Positions 7,092 through 14,561 of a stretch of DNA of 28,068 bases are shown here, piece after piece. The stretch is taken from NCBI GenBank assembly GCA_964404075.1, contig CAYOIM010000009.1:1-28068 (forward strand), in the 5' to 3' direction. The first letter of the stretch is position 1, and every line of letters begins with the position of its first letter. The notes beneath the pieces were generated by a model. It ran no database searches. It was not told the DNA's origin and saw nothing but the letters and a program-made list of their open reading frames with translations. Origin of the DNA: CAYTED01 sp964404075. GTDB lineage: Bacteria > Patescibacteriota > Minisyncoccia > Moranbacterales > UBA1568. Made by a program: the position numbers and the translations under genes.

Positions 7092-8930
7092 ATGCAATTC
7101 CCATTCATCGGAAAAAAGAATACGGAGAGTGCCTCTGGCGGGGTGCAGATATCTGCGACGGCTCTGCGCGAGGAAGCCTCGCTCTATCAGCGCGGACTCG
7201 CTAGCATGAAGGATCTCATCGCGCCACCGGCGATCAAGGTCGTCTCGAATCACATGCAGATCGGGTCGGTGTTGTCGCGCACGCATTTCGTCATCGCGTA
7301 CCCCCGCTTCCTCTCGACGAATTGGTTCTCGCCGATCATCAATCTGGATTTCCCGATGGATATCTCGCTCTTCGTGCATCCGATCGATACTTCGGAAATC
7401 CTGAAACAGCTCCGGACCTCGGCGACGCGGGTGGAATCGCAGATCAGCATCGAGCAGGAAAAGGGCAAGATCCGTGATCCGATTCTCGAGACCGCCATCC
7501 AGGATATCGAGGAACTCCGCGACCGCTTGCTTCAGGGGACGGAGAAATTTTTCCGCTTCGGACTGTATTTCACGCTCTATGCGGACACGGAAGAGAATCT
7601 GAACAAGATGAGTCAGTCGGTGGAATCCATGCTCGAGGCTCAGCTCGTGTATGTGAAGCCCGCGGTCATGCGTATGGATGACGGTTTCGTCGCGACGCGG
7701 CCGCTCGCCCTGGACAATCTCGATGTCGCGAATAATCTGAACACCCAGCCACTTTCGACGACATTCCCGTTCGTATCCTCGGACCTCTCTTCGAATGATG
7801 GGATCCTCTATGGCATCAACCGGCACAACAATTCGCTCATTCTCTTCGACCGGTTCAAGATGGAGAATGCGAATATGGTGGTCTTTGCCAAATCCGGTTC
7901 CGGGAAGAGCTATACGGTGAAGCTTGAGATACTGCGCTCCCTCATGATGGGGACGAGCGTCATCGTGATCGATCCGGAGAATGAGTACAAGCATCTCGCG
8001 GAAACGGTCGGTGGGACATTCATCAAGATCTCGCTCGGTTCGGAGGCGCATCTCAATCCGTTCGATCTGCCGAAGGTGAAGGAAGACGAGGAATCGGAGG
8101 GTGTACTCAGAAATACCATCGCGAATCTCCTCGGGCTCCTCCATATCATGCTCGGTTCCGTGACGCCGGAAGAGGACTCGATACTCGACCGCGCCATCCG
8201 TGAGACCTATGCGATCCGCGATATCACCGAAACTTCGGATTTCTCGTCCTTTGATGCGAGCTCCTTCCCGACGATGACGGATCTCTATGATGTCCTGAAG
8301 AATATGGAGGGAGCGGAGTCGCTCGCGGCACGGCTCGAGCGCTACACCGAAGGGATCTTCTCCGGCTTCCTCAATCATCAGACGAATATCACCCTGAAGA
8401 ATCAGCTCGTTGTCTTCAATATCCGGGATTTGGAAGAGGAACTCCGTCCGATCGCGATGTATACGGTCCTCCAATATATCTGGAACGAGATGCGTGCGGA
8501 CATGAAACAGCGGATCGTCGTCGTGGATGAGGCGTGGGTGATGATGCAGAACGAGGATGCGGCGGCGTTCCTCTTCGGCATCGCCAAGCGGTGTCGGAAA
8601 TACTATACGGGACTGACGACCATCACGCAGGATATCTCGGACTTCATGGCATCGCGGTACGGGAAACCGATCGTGACCAACTCTTCCCTGCAACTCCTCC
8701 TGAAGCAGTCCCCGTCATCGGTGGATGTGATCGCGGAGACATTCTATCTCACGGATCACGAGAAGTTCCTGCTCCTCGAATCCAATGTGGGGGAGGGGAT
8801 ATTCTTCGCGGGGCTGAAGCATGCCGCGATCAAGGTCATCGCCTCGTATAGCGAGGATCAGATCATCACTTCCGATCCGCGGCAACTTCTCGAGATCGAA
8901 GAAGCGAAGAAGGAATTCGAGGGAAAATGA
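7092..8930 (+). CDS. virB4: VirB4-family type IV secretion ATPase
   Basis: A 612-residue cytoplasmic ATPase that should power assembly of, or transfer through, a type IV secretion-like apparatus. The N-terminal roughly 240 residues are the VirB4 membrane-associated domain. The P-loop AKSGSGKS is at about 266-273 with Lys272. Walker B VVVDEAW has the acidic pair at about 479-480. The ITQDISDF motif downstream (about 510) is typical of VirB4/TraC helicase-like ATPases. Length is shorter than proteobacterial VirB4 (about 800) but fits CPR and Gram-positive forms, where the TraC-like part is a separate gene, as here. ATG 7092 follows the TATC element at once, with no clear ribosome site. An R1 hairpin lies 16 bases after the stop. 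Confidence 0.92.
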   Translation: MQFPFIGKKNTESASGGVQISATALREEASLYQRGLASMKDLIAPPAIKVVSNHMQIGSVLSRTHFVIAYPRFLSTNWFSPIINLDFPMDISLFVHPIDTSEILKQLRTSATRVESQISIEQEKGKIRDPILETAIQDIEELRDRLLQGTEKFFRFGLYFTLYADTEENLNKMSQSVESMLEAQLVYVKPAVMRMDDGFVATRPLALDNLDVANNLNTQPLSTTFPFVSSDLSSNDGILYGINRHNNSLILFDRFKMENANMVVFAKSGSGKSYTVKLEILRSLMMGTSVIVIDPENEYKHLAETVGGTFIKISLGSEAHLNPFDLPKVKEDEESEGVLRNTIANLLGLLHIMLGSVTPEEDSILDRAIRETYAIRDITETSDFSSFDASSFPTMTDLYDVLKNMEGAESLAARLERYTEGIFSGFLNHQTNITLKNQLVVFNIRDLEEELRPIAMYTVLQYIWNEMRADMKQRIVVVDEAWVMMQNEDAAAFLFGIAKRCRKYYTGLTTITQDISDFMASRYGKPIVTNSSLQLLLKQSPSSVDVIAETFYLTDHEKFLLLESNVGEGIFFAGLKHAAIKVIASYSEDQIITSDPRQLLEIEEAKKEFEGK

Positions 8931-8946
8931 GAGAAGTCTTTCAAAT

Positions 8947-8981
8947 AGCGGTTGTTCCGCTTTTGGAGCGGTGCAACCGCT
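8947..8981. repeat. R1 palindrome with compensatory stem variant
   Basis: The outer stem here is AGCGGTTG / CAACCGCT instead of AGCGGTCG / CGACCGCT, so both sides changed together. The inner stem is CCGCT / AGCGG. It lies just downstream of virB4 and lacks a T-tract, so it is not a standard terminator. Confidence 0.8.
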
Positions 8982-9000
8982 GTTTGAAAAATCTCCTGGA

Positions 9001-9019
9001 TCCCGGGTCAAGCCCGGGA
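9001..9019. repeat. TCCCGGG / CCCGGGA hairpin repeat
   Basis: A 7-bp perfect stem around the loop TCAAG, followed by TGACA. From memory, a very similar sequence occurs as a dispersed intergenic repeat in many bacteria. Only one copy was seen here. It sits between the R1 copy and the next gene. Confidence 0.55.
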
Positions 9020-9064
9020 TGACAAGAGAAGGGAGTGTGCTGGAAGTTATATTTATGTGACAAT

Positions 9065-9616
9065 ATGGCTATTGCGATGAGAAGAACAGAAAATGATAGT
9101 GAGGCGGAGAGAATAGATGCATCGAGAGAGGCATCGGAACGGGAGCAGAGGCGGGCGTATGTGGCGGATCGCATGGCGGCTGAACGGAATCGGAGGATGA
9201 GTGCCGTAGCGGCGAATGATGCCCTTTTCGATGCACAAGGAGAATCTTCGGGGGAGATGGTGACGCTCTTTTCGTATGCGCCGATGGGAATAGCTGGTAT
9301 TTTTAAGGATCTCATTGATTGGATCGGTATCGGATCGATTCCGGGCATCGGTACCGTGGTCACCTTCTGTGCTTCAATACTTATTTTTTTTCTCGCCCTG
9401 CAACGAGGTTCGTTTCGGGGAAGAATGAAATATCGGAAGGGCATGGTATTGATTGTGGGGACGGCCGTCGAGGCATTCGGATTCGGACTTAATTTCCTTC
9501 CTCTGGAGACGCTGACGGTTCTCGCGATGTATGCCGTAGACAAGGCAGAGGAAAAAGGTGGTATGATAGGGAGGGTAGCGGGAGGTGTGAAACAAAATGC
9601 CATCAAAAGAGGATAA
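9065..9616 (+). CDS. membrane protein with charged coiled-coil N-terminus
   Basis: A 183-residue protein of unknown function. Residues 1-65 are highly charged, with repeated RE/EA/ER runs that suggest a helical or coiled-coil cytoplasmic region. The rest holds two or three hydrophobic segments (about 75-125 and 140-165), including a glycine/isoleucine-rich region (GIGSIPGIGTV), and ends in a basic tail. ATG 9065 was chosen over an upstream in-frame GTG because the upstream residues fit poorly. It lies three bases before the next gene, so the two are coupled. Its position after virB4 suggests it belongs to the secretion locus. Confidence 0.7.
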   Translation: MAIAMRRTENDSEAERIDASREASEREQRRAYVADRMAAERNRRMSAVAANDALFDAQGESSGEMVTLFSYAPMGIAGIFKDLIDWIGIGSIPGIGTVVTFCASILIFFLALQRGSFRGRMKYRKGMVLIVGTAVEAFGFGLNFLPLETLTVLAMYAVDKAEEKGGMIGRVAGGVKQNAIKRG

Positions 9617-9619
9617 ACT

Positions 9620-10279
9620 ATGTCTTTACGTGAGTTTACATGGGATCGCAGGTTCGTGGTGACGGGAGGGGCGATCCTCTTCTCTCTTCTTCTGTTCGTC
9701 TTTTTCCCCGGGACGGACCGGTTGCCGACCGGCACGCAGAGCATCATCGCTTTCGCCATCTTCTTCCTCTTGTTCCCGCTTCTCTACGCGAAGTTCATCC
9801 TCGAGGAAGGATGGGACGCGATGGGATTTCGTATGGAGCGGGTGCTTTCCGGTTGGGTCGGCGCTCTTCTCGCGGTTGTTTTCGGGTTCGCCATATTTTT
9901 CCTCGGATACTCGGTGTGGCCGGCGATCCATGAGACATACCGGCTTCCCTTTGCGATCGAACGGTCGTTTCTCGCTTTCGTTCGGTATGAGGCGTTTCTT
10001 CTCGCGATCCTTTTCCTATACGAAGTGTTTTTCCGGGGGTTCGTCCAGCTCCTCTTCCTGCGGCGATTCGGTCCATGGTCTGTATTCCTTCAGTGGGGTA
10101 TTTTTCTCCTGTTCCTCTTTGCAAGTCAGAGTCTCAGCATGGATCAGGGCGCGATGATCCTCTTCGCTCCGCTTTCCGGATGGGTCGCGTACCGGTCGCA
10201 GTCGATCTGGTTCTCTTTTTTTGCGAGCGCGCTTTTTTTCATTGCGATGGATGTCTTCCTTCTTTTGACAAATCGGTAG
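9620..10279 (+). CDS. CPBP-like integral membrane protein, catalytic residues incomplete
   Basis: A 219-residue protein with about six to seven membrane spans. It resembles the CPBP (CAAX protease and bacteriocin-processing) family of intramembrane metalloproteases. The segment YEVFFRGF at about 134-141 matches family motif 1 (EExxxR), but the first glutamate is tyrosine; Glu135 and Arg139 remain. The later spans show no clear metal-binding histidine in the expected place (FASQSLSMD). It may therefore be an inactive member or a binding protein rather than a protease. It is coupled to the preceding gene by a 3-base gap. The family call is moderate and could be wrong if the FFRG match is chance. 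Confidence 0.6.
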   Translation: MSLREFTWDRRFVVTGGAILFSLLLFVFFPGTDRLPTGTQSIIAFAIFFLLFPLLYAKFILEEGWDAMGFRMERVLSGWVGALLAVVFGFAIFFLGYSVWPAIHETYRLPFAIERSFLAFVRYEAFLLAILFLYEVFFRGFVQLLFLRRFGPWSVFLQWGIFLLFLFASQSLSMDQGAMILFAPLSGWVAYRSQSIWFSFFASALFFIAMDVFLLLTNR

Positions 10280-10338
10280 ATAATAGAGGGGGAAGAAGAA
10301 TATAGAATTTAGAATATAGAAGATGAGGAATTTTTTAC

Positions 10339-10405
10339 AGCGGTTGCACCGCCTGCCCGAAGTGCTACATCGTTGCAGGCGGGCTCCAAAAGCGGAACAA
10401 CCGCT
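10339..10405. repeat. long R1 palindrome with enlarged inner arm
   Basis: The outer stem AGCGGTTG / CAACCGCT encloses an enlarged middle with its own GCACCGCCTGC / GCAGGCGGGCTC pairing around TACATCG. This is a composite of the two R1 inner forms. It lies between the CPBP-like gene and the 915-residue gene. Confidence 0.75.
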
Positions 10406-10432
10406 ATAAAAAATGAGATATAGCGAAAAAAT

Positions 10433-13180
10433 ATGAAAACATTGAAGAATCTATTGAAAACGACTGGTGTTCTCATGCTCGTGTCTGTATTTTCTATGGG
10501 ACCGATGGTTTCGGTTGTTTCCGCGCGAGGGATCAAGGTTCCATCGGCTTCGCAGATGGCGGCCGAGCTTGAGAGTCGTTACCATATGAATCTCGGGAGC
10601 ATACAGGATCAGAGCGAATCGTTCAATGTCTCGAGTCAGAAAAAGTCCGTTCCGGAAGTATCGCTCTCTTTTTCCCCGTCCGATCCGAAGCCCGGAGAGA
10701 AAATAACGGCGAATGCTCTCCCATCGTTCTTCTCCAATGAAATCGGGGCATTGTATTTTTCCTGGTATCTCAAGCGGAAGGATTGCGATATCGATAATTC
10801 CCCATCGTCCGATATCCGGACCAGGTGTGATAATGACGGCAACGGGCGTATTACGGTGAATGATTGGAAGGTCGAAGCGATGCGGACGATCGCAACCAAC
10901 GGATTCGATCATGCGGAGACGAGTTATGGGAGCGGGGATGATACGGATGATGACAGGTATAAGGCCCGCTTCGGAGGGGACAACAAGGTCGGTACGGGCA
11001 ATAACTATTGCGCCATCCATGATCCGTCGACGGGTACGATTTATGAGTTGGTGCAGGGGATATCGGATATGAGCGGGGTGTGCGGTGGTGGACTTCGACC
11101 GGCGTGTATCGGAACATCGACCGCTGAGTCTGTGGATCCGAGTAATTTCACCGGTTCCGGCGGAAGCGCATACTCAGTTTCCAATGGAGACAGCACATAT
11201 TTTTTCGTCGGATATCCGCAGTGTTCGGGAGGCACCGTCTCATGCTCTTCCGGGAGCCTCCGGTGTCTCGCTGATCCGAAAAACGGTTCTGATTATGGAT
11301 CGAGTCCGATAGGGAGTATCTGCACAGGGACGGAAGGAATTCCTCCGAGTGATTGCACACATCTCTTTCCGAAGGTGACGGGGTTCACCGCAGGTGATGC
11401 TGATTTCGGTATCAATGAGGAAAAATTCTGGCATACGGATCCGAAAGATCCGAGTACGGCGCAGAACGGGAACAAGGATGAGGCGAATGTCGTCGGTCTC
11501 GGGCAGAATAGTTTCACCTGGAACTATGATTCGGGGGATAAGGTCGGGGTCGTGGTGGAGGGGACATCCATGGTTATCACGAAGCATGATGACTCTTCCT
11601 CATATATCATGTGGGGATTTTCGAAAAATAATTGTCCGATGTCCATCGCTACGGGAACCGGGGCATATACGCAGACGATCCGCGGGTACGGCGTGTCGAT
11701 CCCTGCCGCGACGGCAGACCTCAATGATTGCCTCGAGAGGAATCTCGTCGATCCGACGGAAGGAGGGCAACCGGGGCGTATGGAAATCTCAGTCACGGCG
11801 GACCCGGAGAACCCCGTCAATGACGAATCGGGAGACCTGTCAGGAGATATGGTGACGGCGTATGCGACGGTGGTCAACAGCACGGTGAGTCCGTCGGAAC
11901 AGGTATTCGACTGGACGGTATCGATCGCGAACAATATCCAATTTGACAATAGCGGCTCTGGTCGTCGCGCGAAGAATATCACGACCGATCTGAAGGCAGA
12001 GAGATTGCTCGGGACGACACAGGGAAATGGACTCTCTCAGATTTCACTGCCTCTCAATATGCCGAGGGTCGGGAAAAATGGTCTCCGCCTCTTTGATTAT
12101 GTCGATGCGAATGGTGTCGGGTATATGCGGTTCTCGGTCGCGGTATCGGAGAATTTCGCCTCAAGTGTCGCGAGGAAGGGTCGTGGGGATATTATGGTGA
12201 AGTTCCAGACGATACGGGATCGTATCGGTGCCTATCTCGTGAGTGTTACCGGGGATCCACTAAAACTTTCTCTCGTTTCCGGCGTGAAGAGAAATGAAAT
12301 CTGCAGTGAGACAGCATCCCGTCGGACGGTCTGTTCGGTCATGAAAAATGAGATCATCGGTCTCCGACTCGGATCGGTCGGATTTACGGATTACAGCTGG
12401 ACCGTCAATGGAAAGCCCTTGGTGTGCACGGCGACGCTTTCGGATCAGTGCTCGAATGATGCCGCGACGAAGACGAATTTCCTGCCTGTTTTCGGTGAGA
12501 CGGGGGATATCTTTACGGTCGGGGTGACGGCGGTCGATGTCGTATCGGGGAAAAAAGCGACACTGTCACGGATATTCCGCATTGTCGATCCGAGTGTCGC
12601 GATCGTGTCTGCCGATGTCAGGAAGACATGGCCGAAGCTCCTCGGACAATATAAGGATGTTTCCGGGCATCTCTACAACGATCTCAGTCTCAATATCTTT
12701 CAGACATTCAATGGTGAGCAACTTCGATTGAAGGCTCTGTTCATACCATCGTTCCTTCGAAATGGCGTGGAGGGCGCATGGGACATAGACGGAGAAATGA
12801 TGGCGGAGAATGCCGATGGGGAAATTGAATTGCCGATCACAAAGGGAGTGGGGGATATCTATAATGTCTCGTATCACGCGTCCGTGATCCAGTCTTCGGG
12901 TGTCCGGAAAGCCCTTCAGCGATTCTGGAATATCTCGACATTCGACTCCGGTGAAGTCCTCTTCTCGAAATCGATTCAGGTCGAAGTGTTGGGGAGCGAC
13001 GGCACGGAGACGGTCGGATCGCTTCCAGGATCGAAAAAATTCGCCGCTCTCGCGAGCTATATCCCTGCGACCGTGCTCTTCGCGGTCAAGGCATTCTTCG
13101 CGATGGCGCTCATACTGCTCGTCTCTGGATTCATGATGGCACTCGTTCCGGAAACGCTCCCCCGGAGATCCCGAGAATAG
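10433..13180 (+). CDS. large exported, C-terminally anchored protein with EF-hand-like loop
   Basis: A 915-residue protein of unknown function. It has a signal peptide (about 1-32, ending near SARG), a long extracytoplasmic region and one membrane span near the C-terminus (about 878-903), followed by a short basic tail. A calcium-binding loop of EF-hand/dockerin type is visible at about 133-144: DNDGNGRITVND, with Asp133, Asp135, Asn137, Thr141 and Asp144. A cysteine-bearing section follows (about 205-300), then several beta-rich stretches that could be Ig/PKD-like domains. The layout suggests a surface or envelope-spanning structural part. The position, after the ATPase and before a strong terminator, makes it the last gene of the left T4SS-like operon. 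Confidence 0.75.
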   Translation: MKTLKNLLKTTGVLMLVSVFSMGPMVSVVSARGIKVPSASQMAAELESRYHMNLGSIQDQSESFNVSSQKKSVPEVSLSFSPSDPKPGEKITANALPSFFSNEIGALYFSWYLKRKDCDIDNSPSSDIRTRCDNDGNGRITVNDWKVEAMRTIATNGFDHAETSYGSGDDTDDDRYKARFGGDNKVGTGNNYCAIHDPSTGTIYELVQGISDMSGVCGGGLRPACIGTSTAESVDPSNFTGSGGSAYSVSNGDSTYFFVGYPQCSGGTVSCSSGSLRCLADPKNGSDYGSSPIGSICTGTEGIPPSDCTHLFPKVTGFTAGDADFGINEEKFWHTDPKDPSTAQNGNKDEANVVGLGQNSFTWNYDSGDKVGVVVEGTSMVITKHDDSSSYIMWGFSKNNCPMSIATGTGAYTQTIRGYGVSIPAATADLNDCLERNLVDPTEGGQPGRMEISVTADPENPVNDESGDLSGDMVTAYATVVNSTVSPSEQVFDWTVSIANNIQFDNSGSGRRAKNITTDLKAERLLGTTQGNGLSQISLPLNMPRVGKNGLRLFDYVDANGVGYMRFSVAVSENFASSVARKGRGDIMVKFQTIRDRIGAYLVSVTGDPLKLSLVSGVKRNEICSETASRRTVCSVMKNEIIGLRLGSVGFTDYSWTVNGKPLVCTATLSDQCSNDAATKTNFLPVFGETGDIFTVGVTAVDVVSGKKATLSRIFRIVDPSVAIVSADVRKTWPKLLGQYKDVSGHLYNDLSLNIFQTFNGEQLRLKALFIPSFLRNGVEGAWDIDGEMMAENADGEIELPITKGVGDIYNVSYHASVIQSSGVRKALQRFWNISTFDSGEVLFSKSIQVEVLGSDGTETVGSLPGSKKFAALASYIPATVLFAVKAFFAMALILLVSGFMMALVPETLPRRSRE

Positions 13181-13191
13181 CACTTTAGAGA

Positions 13192-13226
13192 AAAAGTACC
13201 GACCCATACGGGGTCGGTATTTTTTT
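13192..13226. terminator. strong bidirectional rho-independent terminator
   Basis: A 9-bp stem TACCGACCC / GGGTCGGTA (13197-13205 and 13211-13219), with loop ATACG, lies between AAAAAG on the left and TTTTTTT on the right. It can end the plus-strand T4SS operon and the minus-strand tRNA-Leu transcript. Confidence 0.92.
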
Positions 13227-13287
13227 GTGTGCTACGGGAGACCCGACTGCATCGCTTTGCGAAGCGTTTCGGGCAGGGACTCGCATG

Positions 13288-13370
13288 TGCCGGGGAGAGG
13301 ATTTGAACCTCCATAGGATTGCTCCTGTCAGGTCCTAAACCTGATGCGTCTACCGTTTCGCCACCCCGGC
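13288..13370 (-). tRNA. tRNA-Leu (anticodon TAG)
   Basis: An 83-nt class II tRNA. The acceptor GCCGGGG pairs with CCCCGGC and the discriminator is A. The anticodon stem TCAGG / CCTGA encloses TTTAGGA, giving anticodon TAG. A variable arm is present, and the T-arm loop is TTCAAAT. CCA is not encoded (CAT follows), so a CCA-adding enzyme is needed; one is encoded about 1.2 kb away. Confidence 0.95.
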
Positions 13371-13397
13371 AATAAAATCTGTAATTGTTCATCATGA

Positions 13398-13709
13398 TTA
13401 CCCGAGCTGTGCGTTTGATCCGAAGTGACGGAGGAGATACGCCGCCTCTTCTTTGAGCGGTCCATCATTGCCATATTCACCGTGATGCCTCGTCTCGTCG
13501 CCATAGGTCTCTCTCTTCTGGTCGAGGTGGAAGCTGACGAGGAGGTCTGATCCGTCCATTTTTGCATAGGCGTGAAACCGTGGATAGCCGACTCTCGCGA
13601 GTGGTCGGATAAAGCTCATCTCATCCCCGTCTTTGCGTTGAAAGGAGTATCCGGCGCGGCGGAAGAGAGTGACGGCATTGTCAGTCGGTTCGGCGATGAT
13701 GATCTTCAT
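13398..13709 (-). CDS. small conserved-looking hypothetical protein
   Basis: A 103-residue soluble protein from the ATG at 13709 (MKIIIAEPTDNA). A further upstream start is possible but gives an unlikely arginine/proline-rich extension. It has a compact alpha/beta pattern with a histidine-rich section near the C-terminus (TRHHGEYGND). I do not recognise a named family, though the pattern looks like a single small domain. It is transcribed with the methyltransferase upstream and tRNA-Leu downstream. Confidence 0.7.
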   Translation of the reverse strand: MKIIIAEPTDNAVTLFRRAGYSFQRKDGDEMSFIRPLARVGYPRFHAYAKMDGSDLLVSFHLDQKRETYGDETRHHGEYGNDGPLKEEAAYLLRHFGSNAQLG

Positions 13710-13792
13710 ACGGCATGGGAAGTATCTGGCGTGGATGATCGGGGAGGGGAAGGATATGGGGAATCTTAGCATGATTCCACATTCTGTAAAAT

Positions 13793-14362
13793 TCAGAAAA
13801 CGGTGAGAAAGATTTTCCGGATAAGCGTTTTTGGGATGCGCGTGTGATTCAAGAATACGGTTCGTGACGGATTTTTTCCGGAAAATCGGAAAGTCGGAGT
13901 GATGACGGTGGCTTCCGGTCGTAATTCCTGTTCAAGCTTCGGGAGGAGCTTGTCGAGGACATCCGGGAAAAGATAGGCATAGAGAACATCGGCATCGGTG
14001 TAGGATATTGAAAATAAATTTTTCTTTAGAAGGATAATATTTTTCGAGTGTCCGTAGCGGAAGAGATTCCACCGCGCGAGACAGTAGGGGATGATATTTT
14101 TTTCCACACCGATATAACGGGCAGTAGGTTCTTTCCGGTGGCATGCGATGAGCACTTTCGCATCGCCACAACCGAGATCGTACACGATACTTTTTTTCCG
14201 AAGCGGAAGGATGTTGACGATCTCCTGTCGTACGCATTTTTCCGTGGATATGAAGGGGGCTTCGCCGGAAAGCATCCGTATCAGTTGGAGGGTGATGGCA
14301 CCGACGATGAGTACGAAAAGGAACCCGATGAAGAAAAGGAAAATGAGAACGCTGGCGATCAT
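13793..14362 (-). CDS. membrane-anchored class I SAM methyltransferase, FAM173/ATPSCKMT-like
   Basis: A 189-residue protein from ATG 14362. It has one N-terminal membrane span (about 2-29), then a methyltransferase domain with SAM motif I DLGCGDAKVL (about 62-71) and an acidic motif II (GVEKN). The layout resembles the FAM173 family, which includes the lysine methyltransferase of the mitochondrial ATP-synthase c subunit: a short membrane anchor, DLGCGD, a LWN/LFR-type segment, and a late AYLFPDVLDKLLPKLEQEL stretch. The substrate here is unknown; a membrane protein lysine is the family-based guess. Longer open-frame starts upstream run through tRNA sequence and were rejected. The start is 15 bases from the outer tRNA half. 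Confidence 0.75.
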   Translation of the reverse strand: MIASVLIFLFFIGFLFVLIVGAITLQLIRMLSGEAPFISTEKCVRQEIVNILPLRKKSIVYDLGCGDAKVLIACHRKEPTARYIGVEKNIIPYCLARWNLFRYGHSKNIILLKKNLFSISYTDADVLYAYLFPDVLDKLLPKLEQELRPEATVITPTFRFSGKNPSRTVFLNHTRIPKTLIRKIFLTVF

Positions 14363-14376
14363 GATGATTGTGCTTG

Positions 14377-14557
14377 TCGGAGTGCCGGGAATCGAACCCG
14401 GGTCACACGCACCTTCACCCCGCACCAAGTTTCGTGGTCGGGGCACCGGGAATCGAACCCAGACCACACGCACCCGAAGCGTGCGTACTACCACTATACT
14501 ATGCCCCGAAATTTGGTGCGGGGCGGGGCGTGCATACTACCACTATACAACACCCCG
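14377..14557 (-). other. split tRNA-Pro-like gene interrupted in the anticodon loop
   Basis: Two halves of one tRNA-like gene flank a complete tRNA-Pro. The 5' half is 14557-14528: acceptor CGGGGTG, D-arm like the inner tRNA, then GCACGC. The 3' half is 14412-14377: GTGCGTG, T-arm CCGGG/TTCGATT/CCCGG, acceptor CACTCCG, then A. The acceptors pair over 7 bp (one G-T), and CACGC pairs with GCGTG as the anticodon stem. Where the anticodon loop should be lies a 115-nt insert holding the inner tRNA, with 17-nt inverted repeats (14507-14523 and 14418-14434, one mismatch). No anticodon can be read, so it is either a dead gene or one needing splicing or joining. Confidence 0.75.
14435..14508 (-). tRNA. 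tRNA-Pro (anticodon CGG)
   Basis: A complete cloverleaf. Acceptor CGGGGCA / TGCCCCG has the C1-G72 pair typical of bacterial tRNA-Pro. The D-arm is unusually short. The anticodon stem CACGC / GCGTG encloses TTCGGGT, giving CGG. The T-arm is CTGGG / CCCGG around TTCGATT. A73 is followed by CCA, so CCA appears to be encoded, unlike in the tRNA-Leu. It lies inside the split outer tRNA gene. Confidence 0.93.
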
Positions 14558-14561
14558 TTTG

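Noticed and set aside
7086..8693. A 535-codon minus-strand open frame opposite virB4
   Set aside because: It is rich in Arg, Asp, Glu and His with no domain, as expected from the complement of a high-GC coding strand; the plus strand has clear Walker motifs.
6198..8930. One virB4 gene split by the insertion of element C
   Set aside because: The downstream protein has its own complete N-terminal domain, and the TraC-like protein lacks ATPase motifs; two separate genes fit better.
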